Shown: positions 27,068 through 36,415, numbered from the stretch's first letter. The stretch is 64,000 nt of DNA from Pseudomonas koreensis (GCF_025447595.1 NZ_JAOEJU010000014.1:62001-126000); one strand, 5' to 3'. Notes: generated by a model from the sequence alone, not told the origin. Numbers and translations are program-made.

Positions 27068-28324
27068 ATGACCACGGAAAAAGTTAAGTACGGCGTCCAT
27101 TCCGAAGCCGGCAAACTGCGCAAAGTCATGGTTTGCTCCCCAGGTCTGGCCCATCAGCGGCTGACCCCGAACAATTGCGATGAACTGCTGTTCGACGACG
27201 TGCTGTGGGTCGCCCAGGCCAAGCGCGACCACTTCGACTTCGTGACCAAGATGCGTGAGCGCGGGATCGAAGTGCTGGAAATGCACAACCTGCTGACCGA
27301 TATCGTCGCCATCCCTGAAGCGCTGGACTGGATCCTCGAGCGCAAGGTCACCGCCGACTCGGTAGGCCTGGGCCTGATCAACGAAGTCAAATCCTGGCTG
27401 AAAAGCCTGGAGCCGCGACACATCGCCGAATTCCTGATCGGCGGCGTGTCCGCCGATGACCTGCCGGACAGTTTCGGCGGCAAGACCATCCAGATGTTCC
27501 GCGACTTCCTCGGCCACTCCAGCTTCATTCTGCCGCCGTTGCCGAACACCCAGTTCACCCGCGACACCACCTGCTGGATCTACGGTGGCGTGACGCTGAA
27601 CCCGATGTACTGGCCGGCGCGTCGTCAGGAAACCCTGCTGGCCACCGCCATCTACAAATTCCACCCACAATTCACCAACGCCGATTTCGAAATCTGGTAC
27701 GGCGACCCGGACAAGGATCACGGCAGCTCGACCCTCGAAGGCGGCGACGTGATGCCGATCGGCAACGGCGTAGTGCTGATCGGTATGGGCGAGCGCTCGT
27801 CGCGTCAGGCCATCGGCCAACTGGCGCTGAACCTGTTCAAGAACAAGGCCGTGGAAAAAGTCATCGTCGCCGGCCTGCCGAAGTCCCGCGCCGCGATGCA
27901 CTTGGACACCGTGTTCAGCTTCTGCGACCGCGACCTCGTCACGATCTTCCCGGAAGTGGTCAATCAGATCGTTGCCTTCACCCTGCGCCCTGACGAAAGC
28001 AAACAGGGCGGCATCGACATCCGTCGCGAAGAAGGCACGTTCCTCGACGTCGTGGCCAAAGCCCTCAACCTGCCGAAACTGCGCGTCGTCGAAACCGGCG
28101 GCAACAGCTTCGCCGCCGAACGCGAGCAATGGGATGACGGCAACAACGTGGTGGCCGTGGAGCCGGGCGTGGTCATCGGCTACGACCGCAACACCTACAC
28201 CAACACCCTGCTGCGCAAGGCCGGGGTCGAGGTCATCACCATCAGCGCCGGCGAACTGGGCCGTGGCCGTGGCGGCGGCCACTGCATGACCTGCCCGATC
28301 GTGCGCGACCCGATCGACTACTAA
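27068..28324 (+). CDS. arcA: Arginine deiminase
   Basis: This 418-residue cytoplasmic enzyme hydrolyses arginine to citrulline and ammonia. It shows the family start YGVHSEAGKLRKVMVCSPGLAHQRLTP, the FTRDTTCWIYGG motif, EGGDVMPIGNG and the C-terminal GGGHCMTCPIVRDPIDY with nucleophile Cys406, the same number as in P. aeruginosa ArcA. It has a strong GGAGG ribosome site. It is the second gene of arcDABC. Confidence 0.97.
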   Translation: MTTEKVKYGVHSEAGKLRKVMVCSPGLAHQRLTPNNCDELLFDDVLWVAQAKRDHFDFVTKMRERGIEVLEMHNLLTDIVAIPEALDWILERKVTADSVGLGLINEVKSWLKSLEPRHIAEFLIGGVSADDLPDSFGGKTIQMFRDFLGHSSFILPPLPNTQFTRDTTCWIYGGVTLNPMYWPARRQETLLATAIYKFHPQFTNADFEIWYGDPDKDHGSSTLEGGDVMPIGNGVVLIGMGERSSRQAIGQLALNLFKNKAVEKVIVAGLPKSRAAMHLDTVFSFCDRDLVTIFPEVVNQIVAFTLRPDESKQGGIDIRREEGTFLDVVAKALNLPKLRVVETGGNSFAAEREQWDDGNNVVAVEPGVVIGYDRNTYTNTLLRKAGVEVITISAGELGRGRGGGHCMTCPIVRDPIDY

Positions 28325-28393
28325 ACGACCATCTCCCCGGCCGCACTGACCCTGTCGCGGCCGGGCCGATTACCGAATCCAAGGAGAATCATC

Positions 28394-29404
28394 ATGGCGT
28401 TCAACATCCACAACCGTAACCTGCTCAGCCTGGAACACCACACCCCACGTGAGCTGCGTTACCTGCTCGACCTGTCCCGCGACCTCAAGCGCGCCAAGTA
28501 CACCGGCACCGAGCAGCAACATCTGAAGGGCAACAACATCGCCCTGATCTTCGAAAAAACCTCGACCCGCACCCGCTGCGCGTTCGAAGTCGCCGCTTAT
28601 GACCAGGGCGCCAACGTCACCTACATCGACCCGAACTCTTCGCAGATCGGCCACAAGGAAAGCATGAAAGACACAGCCCGCGTGCTGGGTCGCATGTACG
28701 ACGCCATCGAGTACCGTGGCTTCAAGCAGGAAATCGTCGAAGAACTGGCCAAGTTCGCTGGCGTGCCGGTGTTCAACGGCCTGACCGATGAATATCACCC
28801 AACGCAAATGATCGCCGACGTGCTGACCATGCGTGAGCACGCCGACAAGCCGATCCATGAGATCAGCTACGCCTACCTGGGCGACGCGCGCAACAACATG
28901 GGCAACTCGCTGCTGCTGGTCGGCTCCAAGCTGGGTATGGACGTGCGCATCTGCGCGCCGAAAGCCCTGTGGCCACACGACGATCTGGTGGACCGCTGCA
29001 AGAAATACGCTGAGGAAAGCGGCGCCCGCATCACCCTGACCGAAGATCCGAAAGCCGCCGTCAAAGGCGTGGACTTCATCCACACCGATGTCTGGGTATC
29101 GATGGGCGAGCCGGTTGAAGCCTGGGCCGAGCGTATCCAGCAACTGCTGCCGTATCAGGTCAACGCCGAGCTGATGAAAGCCACCGGCAACCCGCGTACC
29201 AAGTTCATGCACTGCCTGCCGGCGTTCCACAACAGCGATACCAAGGTCGGCAAACAGATTGCCGAACAGTATCCGCACCTGAAAAACGGCATCGAAGTGA
29301 CCGACGACGTGTTCGAGTCGCCTGCCTGCATCGCCTTCGAGCAAGCGGAAAACCGCATGCACACCATCAAGGCGATTCTGGTGTCGACTTTGGCTGATCT
29401 GTAA
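28394..29404 (+). CDS. arcB: Catabolic ornithine carbamoyltransferase
   Basis: This 336-residue enzyme phosphorolyses citrulline to ornithine and carbamoyl phosphate. It has the carbamoyl-phosphate site EKTSTRTRCAFEVAAYDQGANVTYI, the GRMYDAIEYRG region and HCLPAFHNSDTKVG near the C-terminus. The length and MAFNIHNRNLLSLEHHTPRELRYLLDLS start match catabolic ArcB, not the shorter anabolic ArgF. It lies 69 nt after arcA and is separated from arcC by a REPIN. Confidence 0.96.
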   Translation: MAFNIHNRNLLSLEHHTPRELRYLLDLSRDLKRAKYTGTEQQHLKGNNIALIFEKTSTRTRCAFEVAAYDQGANVTYIDPNSSQIGHKESMKDTARVLGRMYDAIEYRGFKQEIVEELAKFAGVPVFNGLTDEYHPTQMIADVLTMREHADKPIHEISYAYLGDARNNMGNSLLLVGSKLGMDVRICAPKALWPHDDLVDRCKKYAEESGARITLTEDPKAAVKGVDFIHTDVWVSMGEPVEAWAERIQQLLPYQVNAELMKATGNPRTKFMHCLPAFHNSDTKVGKQIAEQYPHLKNGIEVTDDVFESPACIAFEQAENRMHTIKAILVSTLADL

Positions 29405-29441
29405 CCACCACCCCGTTCCCACTGAAGGACCTGGAACCCAA

Positions 29442-29533
29442 TGTGGGAGCGAGCTTGCTCGCGAAGGCGGCGCGCCAGTCGCCAAAGATGTTGCCTGACA
29501 CAACGCTTTCGCGAGCAAGCTCGCTCCCACAGG
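29442..29533. repeat. REPIN between arcB and arcC
   Basis: An inverted REP pair of the common class inside the arc operon. The hairpin could stabilise the arcDAB part of the transcript or reduce arcC expression. Confidence 0.9.
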
Positions 29534-29596
29534 TGCCCAGTACCGACAGTGTGATCGAGTCGTTTGCCATTCCTCTGTACAAGAAGGACATGCACC

Positions 29597-30526
29597 ATGC
29601 GTATCGTCGTAGCTCTGGGCGGTAACGCCCTGCTCCGCCGTGGTGAGCCGATGACCGCTGACAACCAGCGCGCCAACATCCGCATCGCCACCGAGCAAAT
29701 CGCCAAGATCCATCCCGGCAATCAACTGGTCATCGCCCACGGCAATGGCCCGCAAGTCGGCCTGCTGTCGTTGCAGGGCCTCTCCTACAAACCCGATGAA
29801 GCCTATCCTCTGGATGTACTCGGTGCCGAAACCGAGGGCATGATCGGCTACATCATCGAACAGGAACTGGGCAACCTGCTGGACTTCGAAGTCCCGTTCG
29901 CCACCCTGCTCACCCAGGTCGAAGTCGATCCCAAGGACCCGGCCTTCAAGGACCCGACCAAGTTCATCGGCCCGGTCTACGCCAAGGACGAAGCTGAGCG
30001 CCTGGCCAAGGAAAAAGGCTGGGTGGTCAAGGCCGACGGTGACAAGTACCGCCGCGTGGTTGCCAGTCCGAAACCCAAGCGCATCTTCGAAATCCGTCCG
30101 ATCAAGTGGCTGCTGGACAAGGGCAGCATCGTGATCTGCGCGGGCGGCGGCGGCATCCCGACCATGTATGACGAGCAGCGCAATCTCAAAGGCATCGAGG
30201 CCGTCATCGACAAGGATCTGTGCTCGTCGCTGCTCGCTGAACAACTGGAAGCCGATCTCTTGGTGATCGCCACCGACGTCAATGCGGCCTACATCGACTT
30301 CAACAAGCCAACCCAGAAAGCCATCGCCCAGGCTCACCCGGATGAACTGGAGCGTCTGGGCTTCGCCGCCGGTTCCATGGGGCCGAAGGTGCAGGCAGCC
30401 TGTGAATTTGCGCGCCATACTGGCAAAGTCGCGGTGATCGGTTCGCTGGCGGACATCGAAGCCATCGTCCAGGGCACTGCCGGTACGCGGGTCAGCACGG
30501 CCGCGCCGGGGATCACCTACCGATAA
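29597..30526 (+). CDS. arcC: Carbamate kinase
   Basis: This 309-residue cytoplasmic kinase makes ATP from carbamoyl phosphate and ADP, the energy-yielding step of the pathway. It shows MRIVVALGGNALLRRG, HGNGPQVGLLSLQ, VICAGGGGIPT and GSMGPKVQAACEF. The ATG at 29597 has AGAAGGA upstream. It is the last catalytic gene of arcDABC. Confidence 0.96.
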   Translation: MRIVVALGGNALLRRGEPMTADNQRANIRIATEQIAKIHPGNQLVIAHGNGPQVGLLSLQGLSYKPDEAYPLDVLGAETEGMIGYIIEQELGNLLDFEVPFATLLTQVEVDPKDPAFKDPTKFIGPVYAKDEAERLAKEKGWVVKADGDKYRRVVASPKPKRIFEIRPIKWLLDKGSIVICAGGGGIPTMYDEQRNLKGIEAVIDKDLCSSLLAEQLEADLLVIATDVNAAYIDFNKPTQKAIAQAHPDELERLGFAAGSMGPKVQAACEFARHTGKVAVIGSLADIEAIVQGTAGTRVSTAAPGITYR

Positions 30527-30539
30527 AAAGAAACTCCGG

Positions 30540-30560
30540 GGGCAGACCTCTGGTCTGCCC
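30540..30560 (+). terminator. Terminator-like hairpin after arcC
   Basis: GGGCAGACC-TCT-GGTCTGCCC has a perfect 9-bp stem and is followed by TTCTCC, a weak T tract. The DUF5064 gene begins 29 nt later, so termination is likely to be partial. Confidence 0.6.
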
Positions 30561-30588
30561 TTCTCCCATGCCTTGAAAGGAGAAAACC

Positions 30589-30951
30589 ATGGCCCAGTTC
30601 GAACCCGGTCATTTGCATATTGAGCGGCATGCGTTGACCCAAGATGACGTCAACTACAACATCCGCCTCGAATACGAAGTGTCGCAGGATCCGCAAAAAG
30701 GCAAAGGGATACAATTCCGGCTGGTTGGAACCATCCAGGGCAAAGAGGTCAACGAGCCCTTCTTCCTGCCCAAGGAAGAGGCCTACAACTTCGCTCGCAA
30801 CGTGACGCAGATTGCCGAAAAATACGGCATCCCCAAGAGCCACAGCCAAATAGGCTCGGTCCACAAACATTACGATTTGATGTTTGAAGACATACGTACG
30901 CAGCTGAATATGAAATCCGGGGATCCGGTCAATCCCGAGCATTTCGAGTAA
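30589..30951 (+). CDS. DUF5064 family protein
   Basis: This 120-residue soluble protein starts MAQFEPGHLHIERHALTQDD and has no signal peptide or membrane segment. It is a mixed alpha/beta sequence. I recognise it as the small conserved protein that follows arcC in many Pseudomonas; its function is unknown. The ATG has a strong AAAGGAGA ribosome site. Its place after the partial terminator suggests that it is co-transcribed with arcDABC at lower level. Confidence 0.8.
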   Translation: MAQFEPGHLHIERHALTQDDVNYNIRLEYEVSQDPQKGKGIQFRLVGTIQGKEVNEPFFLPKEEAYNFARNVTQIAEKYGIPKSHSQIGSVHKHYDLMFEDIRTQLNMKSGDPVNPEHFE

Positions 30952-30971
30952 CCCGAACTCACCACATTCCC

Positions 30972-31064
30972 CCTGTGGGAGCGAGCTTGCTCGCGAAAGC
31001 GCTCTGTCAGTCCATATCTTCAATGCTGATACACCGCATTCGCGAGCAAGCTCGCTCCCACATG
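30972..31064. repeat. REPIN between the DUF5064 gene and gcsR
   Basis: An inverted REP pair of the common class. An open frame runs from this repeat into gcsR in phase, but the repeat-derived residues are not part of the protein. Confidence 0.9.
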
Positions 31065-31160
31065 GGTATGTATCCAGCGGAAGTGCGCGTCCGGTTTCAC
31101 CATTTCCCCGCCCCAAGGCATACTTGCCCCCCTCCGCACTCCAGAACCCAGAACCGCCCC

Positions 31161-32669
31161 ATGCGTATCCACGTCAGCTTCATCGACCGCGTCGGCATCA
31201 CCCAGGAAGTCCTGGCCCTGCTCGGTGGGCGCAACCTCAATCTGGATGCGGTGGAAATGGTCCCGCCGAATGTCTACATCGACGCCCCGACCCTCAGCCC
31301 GCAAGTGCTCGAAGAACTCAAAGATGCGTTGTTCCGGGTGCGTGGCGTGGAGGCCGTGGTGGTGGTCGACATCCTCCCCGGCCAGCGTCGGCACTTGCAG
31401 CTCGACGCCTTGCTCGCAGCAATGACCGACCCGGTATTGGCGCTGGACAGCGCCGGCAAGGTGCTGCTGGCCAACCCGGCGCTGATCGCCTTGTATGGTC
31501 GCGAACCGGCGGGCGAAAGCGTCTCGGAACTGTTCAACGATCCGGGCCTGCTCGAAACCCTGCTCGAACAAGGCTTCCGCTTGCCGCTGCGGGAAATCAC
31601 CGTCAACGGTCAGACGCTGTTGCTCGACGCCACACCGATCACCGACGCCGGCGCCCTGCTCACCCTGTATCAACCGAACCGCATCGGCGAACAGCTCTCG
31701 GCGCTGCATCATGATCACGCCGAAGGTTTCGATGCGCTGCTCGGCGAATCGCCGCCGATCCGCACCCTCAAGGCACGCGCCCAACGCGTCGCCGCCCTCG
31801 ATGCGCCGCTGTTGATCCAGGGCGAAACCGGCACCGGCAAGGAACTGGTGGCCCGCGCCTGTCACGCCATCAGCGCCCGGCACAGCGCACCATTCCTGGC
31901 ACTGAACTGCGCGGCCCTGCCGGAGAACCTCGCCGAGAGCGAGCTGTTCGGCTACGCCCCCGGCGCCTTCACCGGCGCACAACGGGGTGGAAAACCGGGG
32001 CTGATGGAACTGGCCAACCAGGGCACGGTGTTTCTCGACGAGATCGGCGAGATGTCGCCGTACTTGCAGGCCAAACTGCTGCGCTTTCTCAACGACGGCA
32101 GCTTCCGCCGGGTCGGTGGCGATCGTGAGGTGAAGGTCAACGTGCGGATCCTCAGCGCGACCCACCGCGACCTGGAAAAAATGGTCAGCGAAGGCCTGTT
32201 CCGCGAAGACCTGTTCTACCGCCTCAACGTGCTCAACGTCGAAGTACCGCCACTGCGCGAACGCGGCCAGGACATTCTGCTGCTCGCCCGCTACTTCATG
32301 CAGCAGGCCTGCGCGCAGATCCAGCGCCCGGTCTGCCGCCTCGCCCCCGGCACTTATCCGGCGCTGCTGGGCAATCGCTGGCCAGGCAATGTTCGGCAAC
32401 TGCAAAACGTGATCTTCCGCGCCGCCGCGATCTGCGAAAGCAGCCTGGTGGACATCGGCGACCTCGACATCGCCGGCACCTCGGTGGCACGCCAGACCGA
32501 CACCGACGTCGACAGCCTCGAAGAAGCCGTCGAAGCCTTCGAGAAATCGCTGCTGGAAAAGCTCTACGTCAGCTACCCCTCGACCCGCCAACTGGCCAGC
32601 CGCCTGCACACCTCGCATACGGCGATTGCCCATCGGCTGCGCAAGTACGGCATCCCCAACAAACCCTGA
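31161..32669 (+). CDS. gcsR: TyrR-like sigma-54 activator of glycine catabolism
   Basis: This 502-residue regulator has an N-terminal ACT-like domain (1-72, MRIHVSFIDRVGITQEVLALL), a PAS domain (about 75-185) and a central AAA+ domain with Walker A GETGTGKE and the sigma-54 contact loop GAFTGA. A C-terminal TyrR-type helix-turn-helix ends in TSHTAIAHRLRKYGI. It resembles P. aeruginosa GcsR, which activates gcvH2-gcvP2-glyA2-sdaA-gcvT2 in response to glycine. The target operon lies immediately downstream, with matching activator sites. I chose the ATG at 31161 because homology begins there. Confidence 0.9.
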   Translation: MRIHVSFIDRVGITQEVLALLGGRNLNLDAVEMVPPNVYIDAPTLSPQVLEELKDALFRVRGVEAVVVVDILPGQRRHLQLDALLAAMTDPVLALDSAGKVLLANPALIALYGREPAGESVSELFNDPGLLETLLEQGFRLPLREITVNGQTLLLDATPITDAGALLTLYQPNRIGEQLSALHHDHAEGFDALLGESPPIRTLKARAQRVAALDAPLLIQGETGTGKELVARACHAISARHSAPFLALNCAALPENLAESELFGYAPGAFTGAQRGGKPGLMELANQGTVFLDEIGEMSPYLQAKLLRFLNDGSFRRVGGDREVKVNVRILSATHRDLEKMVSEGLFREDLFYRLNVLNVEVPPLRERGQDILLLARYFMQQACAQIQRPVCRLAPGTYPALLGNRWPGNVRQLQNVIFRAAAICESSLVDIGDLDIAGTSVARQTDTDVDSLEEAVEAFEKSLLEKLYVSYPSTRQLASRLHTSHTAIAHRLRKYGIPNKP

Positions 32670-32687
32670 GGCGAAACCCCGAATAAA

Positions 32688-32778
32688 CTGTGGGAGCGAG
32701 CTTGCTCGCGATGAGGGCGTGTCAGTCGACAGTTTTTTCAATGTCACACCGCCATCGCGAGCAAGCTCGCTCCCACAG
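32688..32778. repeat. REPIN downstream of gcsR
   Basis: An inverted REP pair of the common class with the sister hairpin about 45 nt away. Confidence 0.9.
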
Positions 32779-32837
32779 GGTTTTCCATCCAGCCGGCTCT
32801 CCATCCAGAGTGTCCGAGCCCAAAAGCGACCTCCATC

Positions 32838-32855
32838 TGTACTGAAAGCGCTACA
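32838..32855 (+). promoter_or_regulatory. GcsR-type activator site A
   Basis: The sequence TGTACTG-AAAG-CGCTACA has the 7-4-7 layout of the GcsR consensus TGTAACG-N4-CGTTCCG, with a relaxed left arm. Confidence 0.6.
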
Positions 32856-32856
32856 G

Positions 32857-32874
32857 CGGAACGATATCGCTACA
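32857..32874 (-). promoter_or_regulatory. GcsR-type activator site B
   Basis: Read on the minus strand this is TGTAGCG-ATAT-CGTTCCG, one mismatch from TGTAACG-N4-CGTTCCG. It abuts site A, 19 bp centre to centre. Confidence 0.75.
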
Positions 32875-32937
32875 CCCTCCTCCGATCACCGCTGTGCAAG
32901 GCTTTGATCCGGTTCAGCTTTTTTCTTCGCCTCGCAC

Positions 32938-32955
32938 TGTAGCGATTTCGCTACA
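32938..32955 (+). promoter_or_regulatory. GcsR-type activator site C
   Basis: TGTAGCG-ATTT-CGCTACA is nearly a perfect palindrome. It starts exactly 100 bp after site A and about 80 bp before the -24/-12 promoter. Confidence 0.75.
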
Positions 32956-32984
32956 GCCAACGTGATGACGCCTGCCCACAAATC

Positions 32985-32997
32985 AATCAAGTCATTG
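32985..32997 (+). promoter_or_regulatory. IHF binding site
   Basis: AATCAAGTCATTG matches the IHF consensus WATCAANNNNTTR exactly. Its place between activator sites and the sigma-54 promoter is the standard position for a DNA bend. Confidence 0.7.
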
Positions 32998-33018
32998 ATT
33001 AATAACGATATTTTTACG

Positions 33019-33035
33019 TTGGCCGCGTTCTTGCT
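33019..33035 (+). promoter_or_regulatory. Sigma-54 (-24/-12) promoter of gcvH-gcvP-sdaA-gcvT
   Basis: TTGGCCGCGTTCTTGCT has the invariant GG and GC separated by 10 nt. Transcription would start near 33046, about 70 nt before gcvH. Confidence 0.85.
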
Positions 33036-33118
33036 AAGTAACCGCTCATAAAATCAGGGCATTGCCGCCCGAGTATTCCACCGCGTCCACCAGACGAGTC
33101 TGGCCCCTAGGAGATTCC

Positions 33119-33502
33119 ATGAGCGAGTTGCGTTTTACTGAAGATCACGAATGGCTGCGCGCCGAAGCCGATGGTTCTGTCACCGTTGGCATCACCGCTT
33201 TCGCGCAGAACGCCCTGGGCGACGTGGTGTTCGTGCAACTGCCTGAATTGCAGGCTTACGAGAAAGGCGCCGAAGCCGCCACCGTGGAATCGGTAAAAGC
33301 CGCCAGCGGCGTTTACATGCCGCTGGACGGTGAAGTCCTGGCCACCAACCCGGCCCTGGAAGACAGCCCTGAACTGGTCAACGAAGATCCGCTGGGTGAA
33401 GGCTGGTTCTTCCGCTTCAAGCCAGCCGACGCTTCCGCCGTCGCCAAGCTGCTGGATCAGGACGCTTACGACCGCCTGATCAAAGCCCAAGCCGAAGCCT
33501 GA
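33119..33502 (+). CDS. gcvH: Glycine cleavage system H protein
   Basis: This 127-residue lipoyl carrier shuttles the aminomethyl group between GcvP, GcvT and lipoamide dehydrogenase. The lipoyl-lysine motif is ATVESVKAASG with Lys60. The ATG at 33119 has TAGGAGA upstream; upstream in-frame residues are not part of the family. It is the first gene of the GcsR-controlled operon and therefore the gcvH2-type paralogue. Confidence 0.96.
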   Translation: MSELRFTEDHEWLRAEADGSVTVGITAFAQNALGDVVFVQLPELQAYEKGAEAATVESVKAASGVYMPLDGEVLATNPALEDSPELVNEDPLGEGWFFRFKPADASAVAKLLDQDAYDRLIKAQAEA

Positions 33503-33512
33503 GGAACCTGAC

Positions 33513-36365
33513 ATGACCCAAGTAAATCTCGGCACCGCCAACGAGTTCATCGCCCGTCACATCGGCCCGCGCGCCGGTGACGAGCAAGCCATGCTCAACA
33601 GCCTCGGCTTCGACTCACTCGAAGCCCTGAGTGCCAGCGTCATCCCGGAAAGCATCAAGGGCACCAGCGTGCTCGGCCTCGATGATGGCCTGAGCGAAGC
33701 CGATGCCCTGGCAATGATCAAAGGCATCGCCGGCAAGAACCAGTTGTTCAAGACCTACATCGGCCAGGGCTACTACAACTGCCACACGCCATCGCCGATC
33801 CTGCGCAACCTGCTGGAAAATCCGGCCTGGTACACCGCTTACACCCCGTACCAGCCAGAAATTTCCCAAGGCCGTCTCGAAGCGCTGTTGAACTTCCAGA
33901 CCCTGATCAGCGACCTCACCGGCCTGCCGATCGCCAACGCTTCCCTGCTCGACGAAGCCACCGCCGCTGCCGAAGCCATGACCTTCTGCAAACGCCTGAG
34001 CAAGAACAAGGGCAGCCACCAGTTCTTCGCCTCGGTCCACAGCCACCCGCAAACCCTCGACGTGCTGCGCACCCGCGCCGAGCCGCTGGGTATTGACGTG
34101 GTCGTGGGCGATGAGCGCGAACTGACCGACGTGACGCCGTTCTTCGGCGCGCTGCTGCAATACCCGGCCAGCAACGGTGATGTATTCGACTACCGCGAGC
34201 TGACCGAGCGCTTCCACGCGGCCAACGCACTGGTGGCCGTGGCCGCTGACCTGCTGGCCCTGACCCTGCTGACCCCGCCGGGCGAGTTCGGTGCGGACGT
34301 GGCCATCGGCAGCGCGCAACGTTTCGGCGTTCCGCTGGGCTTCGGTGGCCCGCACGCGGCTTACTTCTCCACCAAAGATGCGTTCAAGCGCGACATGCCG
34401 GGCCGTCTGGTCGGTGTTTCGGTTGACCGTTTCGGCAAACCGGCCCTGCGTCTGGCGATGCAGACCCGCGAGCAACACATCCGCCGCGAGAAAGCCACGT
34501 CGAACATCTGCACCGCACAAGTGCTGCTGGCCAACATCGCCAGCATGTACGCCGTGTATCACGGCCCTAAAGGCCTGACCCAGATCGCCAACCGCGTGCA
34601 TCACCTGACCGCGATCCTGGCCAAGGGCTTGAGCGCACTGGGCGTGACCGTCGAGCAAGCCAGCTTCTTCGACACCCTGACCCTGGCCACCGGCGCGCAA
34701 ACTGCTGCGCTGCATGACAAGGCTCGCGCCCAACAGATCAACCTGCGTGTGATCGACGCTCAGCGTCTGGGTCTGTCGGTCGACGAAACCACCACCCAGG
34801 CCGACATCGAAACCCTGTGGAGTCTGTTCGCCGACGGCAAGACCCTGCCGGATTTCGCTGCCCTCGCCGCTGCAGCGCAAAGCACGATTCCAGCCGCGCT
34901 GGTTCGCCAGTCGCCGATCCTCAGCCACCCGGTGTTCAACCGTTATCACTCGGAAACCGAGCTGATGCGCTACCTGCGCAAACTGGCGGACAAGGACCTG
35001 GCGCTGGATCGCACCATGATCCCGTTGGGCTCGTGCACCATGAAACTCAACGCCGCCAGCGAAATGATTCCGGTGACCTGGGCCGAATTCGGCGCCCTGC
35101 ACCCGTTCGCCCCGGCCGAGCAAAGCGCCGGTTACCAGCAACTGACCGACGAACTGGAAGCGATGCTCTGCGCCGCCACCGGTTACGACTCGATCTCGCT
35201 GCAACCGAACGCCGGCTCCCAGGGTGAGTACGCAGGTCTGCTGGCGATCCGCGCCTACCACCAGAGCCGTGGCGAAGACCGTCGCGACATCTGCCTGATC
35301 CCGTCGTCCGCCCACGGCACCAACCCGGCGACCGCCAACATGGCCGGCATGCGCGTGGTCGTGACCGCGTGCGACGCCCGTGGCAACGTGGACATCGAAG
35401 ACCTGCGCGCCAAGGCCATCGAGCACCGCGAACACCTCGCGGCGCTGATGATCACCTACCCGTCGACCCACGGCGTGTTCGAAGAAGGCATCCGCGAGAT
35501 CTGCGGCATCATTCACGACAACGGCGGCCAGGTGTACATCGACGGCGCCAACATGAACGCGATGGTCGGCCTCTGCGCACCGGGCAAGTTCGGCGGCGAC
35601 GTGTCGCACCTGAACCTGCACAAAACCTTCTGCATTCCGCACGGCGGTGGCGGCCCGGGCGTCGGCCCGATCGGCGTCAAGTCGCACCTGACCCCGTTCC
35701 TGCCAGGCCACGGCCACATGGAGCGCAAGGAAGGTGCGGTCTGCGCAGCACCGTTTGGCAGCGCGAGCATTCTGCCGATCACCTGGATGTACATTCGCAT
35801 GATGGGCGGCGCAGGTCTCAAGCGCGCTTCGCAGTTGGCGATCCTCAATGCCAACTACATTTCCCGTCGCCTGGAAGAGCACTACCCAGTGCTGTACACC
35901 GGCAGCAACGGTCTGGTGGCGCACGAGTGCATCCTCGATCTGCGCCCGTTGAAAGACAGCAGCGGCATCAGCGTCGATGACGTCGCCAAGCGCCTGATCG
36001 ACTTCGGCTTCCACGCCCCGACCATGTCGTTCCCGGTGGCCGGCACGCTGATGATCGAGCCGACCGAAAGCGAATCCAAGGAAGAGCTGGACCGCTTCTG
36101 CGACGCCATGATCCGCATCCGCGAAGAAATCCGCGCGGTGGAAAACGGCACCCTGGACAAGGACGACAACCCGCTGAAGAACGCTCCGCACACCGCTGCT
36201 GAGCTGGTCGGCGAGTGGACTCATCCGTACAGCCGCGAGCAAGCGGTGTACCCGGTGGCTTCGTTGGTCGAAGGCAAATACTGGCCGCCGGTCGGTCGCG
36301 TCGACAACGTGTTCGGCGACCGCAACCTGGTCTGCGCCTGCCCGTCGATCGAAAGCTACGCTTAA
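33513..36365 (+). CDS. gcvP: Glycine dehydrogenase (decarboxylating), P protein
   Basis: This 950-residue PLP enzyme decarboxylates glycine and passes the aminomethyl group to GcvH. It is the fused single-chain form. The N-terminal half begins NEFIARHIGPRAGDEQAML, and the C-terminal half carries PNAGSQGEYAGLLAIRAY and the PLP lysine, Lys704, in LNLHKTFCIPHGGGGPGVGPIGV. It starts 10 nt after gcvH and is followed by a terminator-like hairpin and a REPIN. Confidence 0.97.
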   Translation: MTQVNLGTANEFIARHIGPRAGDEQAMLNSLGFDSLEALSASVIPESIKGTSVLGLDDGLSEADALAMIKGIAGKNQLFKTYIGQGYYNCHTPSPILRNLLENPAWYTAYTPYQPEISQGRLEALLNFQTLISDLTGLPIANASLLDEATAAAEAMTFCKRLSKNKGSHQFFASVHSHPQTLDVLRTRAEPLGIDVVVGDERELTDVTPFFGALLQYPASNGDVFDYRELTERFHAANALVAVAADLLALTLLTPPGEFGADVAIGSAQRFGVPLGFGGPHAAYFSTKDAFKRDMPGRLVGVSVDRFGKPALRLAMQTREQHIRREKATSNICTAQVLLANIASMYAVYHGPKGLTQIANRVHHLTAILAKGLSALGVTVEQASFFDTLTLATGAQTAALHDKARAQQINLRVIDAQRLGLSVDETTTQADIETLWSLFADGKTLPDFAALAAAAQSTIPAALVRQSPILSHPVFNRYHSETELMRYLRKLADKDLALDRTMIPLGSCTMKLNAASEMIPVTWAEFGALHPFAPAEQSAGYQQLTDELEAMLCAATGYDSISLQPNAGSQGEYAGLLAIRAYHQSRGEDRRDICLIPSSAHGTNPATANMAGMRVVVTACDARGNVDIEDLRAKAIEHREHLAALMITYPSTHGVFEEGIREICGIIHDNGGQVYIDGANMNAMVGLCAPGKFGGDVSHLNLHKTFCIPHGGGGPGVGPIGVKSHLTPFLPGHGHMERKEGAVCAAPFGSASILPITWMYIRMMGGAGLKRASQLAILNANYISRRLEEHYPVLYTGSNGLVAHECILDLRPLKDSSGISVDDVAKRLIDFGFHAPTMSFPVAGTLMIEPTESESKEELDRFCDAMIRIREEIRAVENGTLDKDDNPLKNAPHTAAELVGEWTHPYSREQAVYPVASLVEGKYWPPVGRVDNVFGDRNLVCACPSIESYA

Positions 36366-36373
36366 ACGAATGA

Positions 36374-36398
36374 GGGGCAGGTAAACCTGCCCCTTTTT
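36374..36398 (+). terminator. Rho-independent terminator after gcvP
   Basis: GGGGCAGG-TAAA-CCTGCCCC is followed by TTTTT. It would reduce transcription into sdaA-gcvT. Confidence 0.85.
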
Positions 36399-36415
36399 CC
36401 AGAACACCACAAAAC

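Larger units (their letters stand above)
32670..33118 (+). promoter_or_regulatory. 449-bp gcsR-gcvH control region
   Basis: The region contains no credible gene. In order it holds a REPIN (32688-32778), three 18-bp GcsR-type sites (32838-32855, 32857-32874, 32938-32955), an IHF site (32985-32997) and a sigma-54 promoter (33019-33035). Each is listed separately. Confidence 0.8.

Noticed and set aside
30975..31160. In-frame extension of gcsR starting in the upstream REPIN
   Set aside because: The first 62 codons translate REP sequence (MGASLLAKAL...), which recurs in unrelated frames at other REPINs; GcsR homology starts at 31161.
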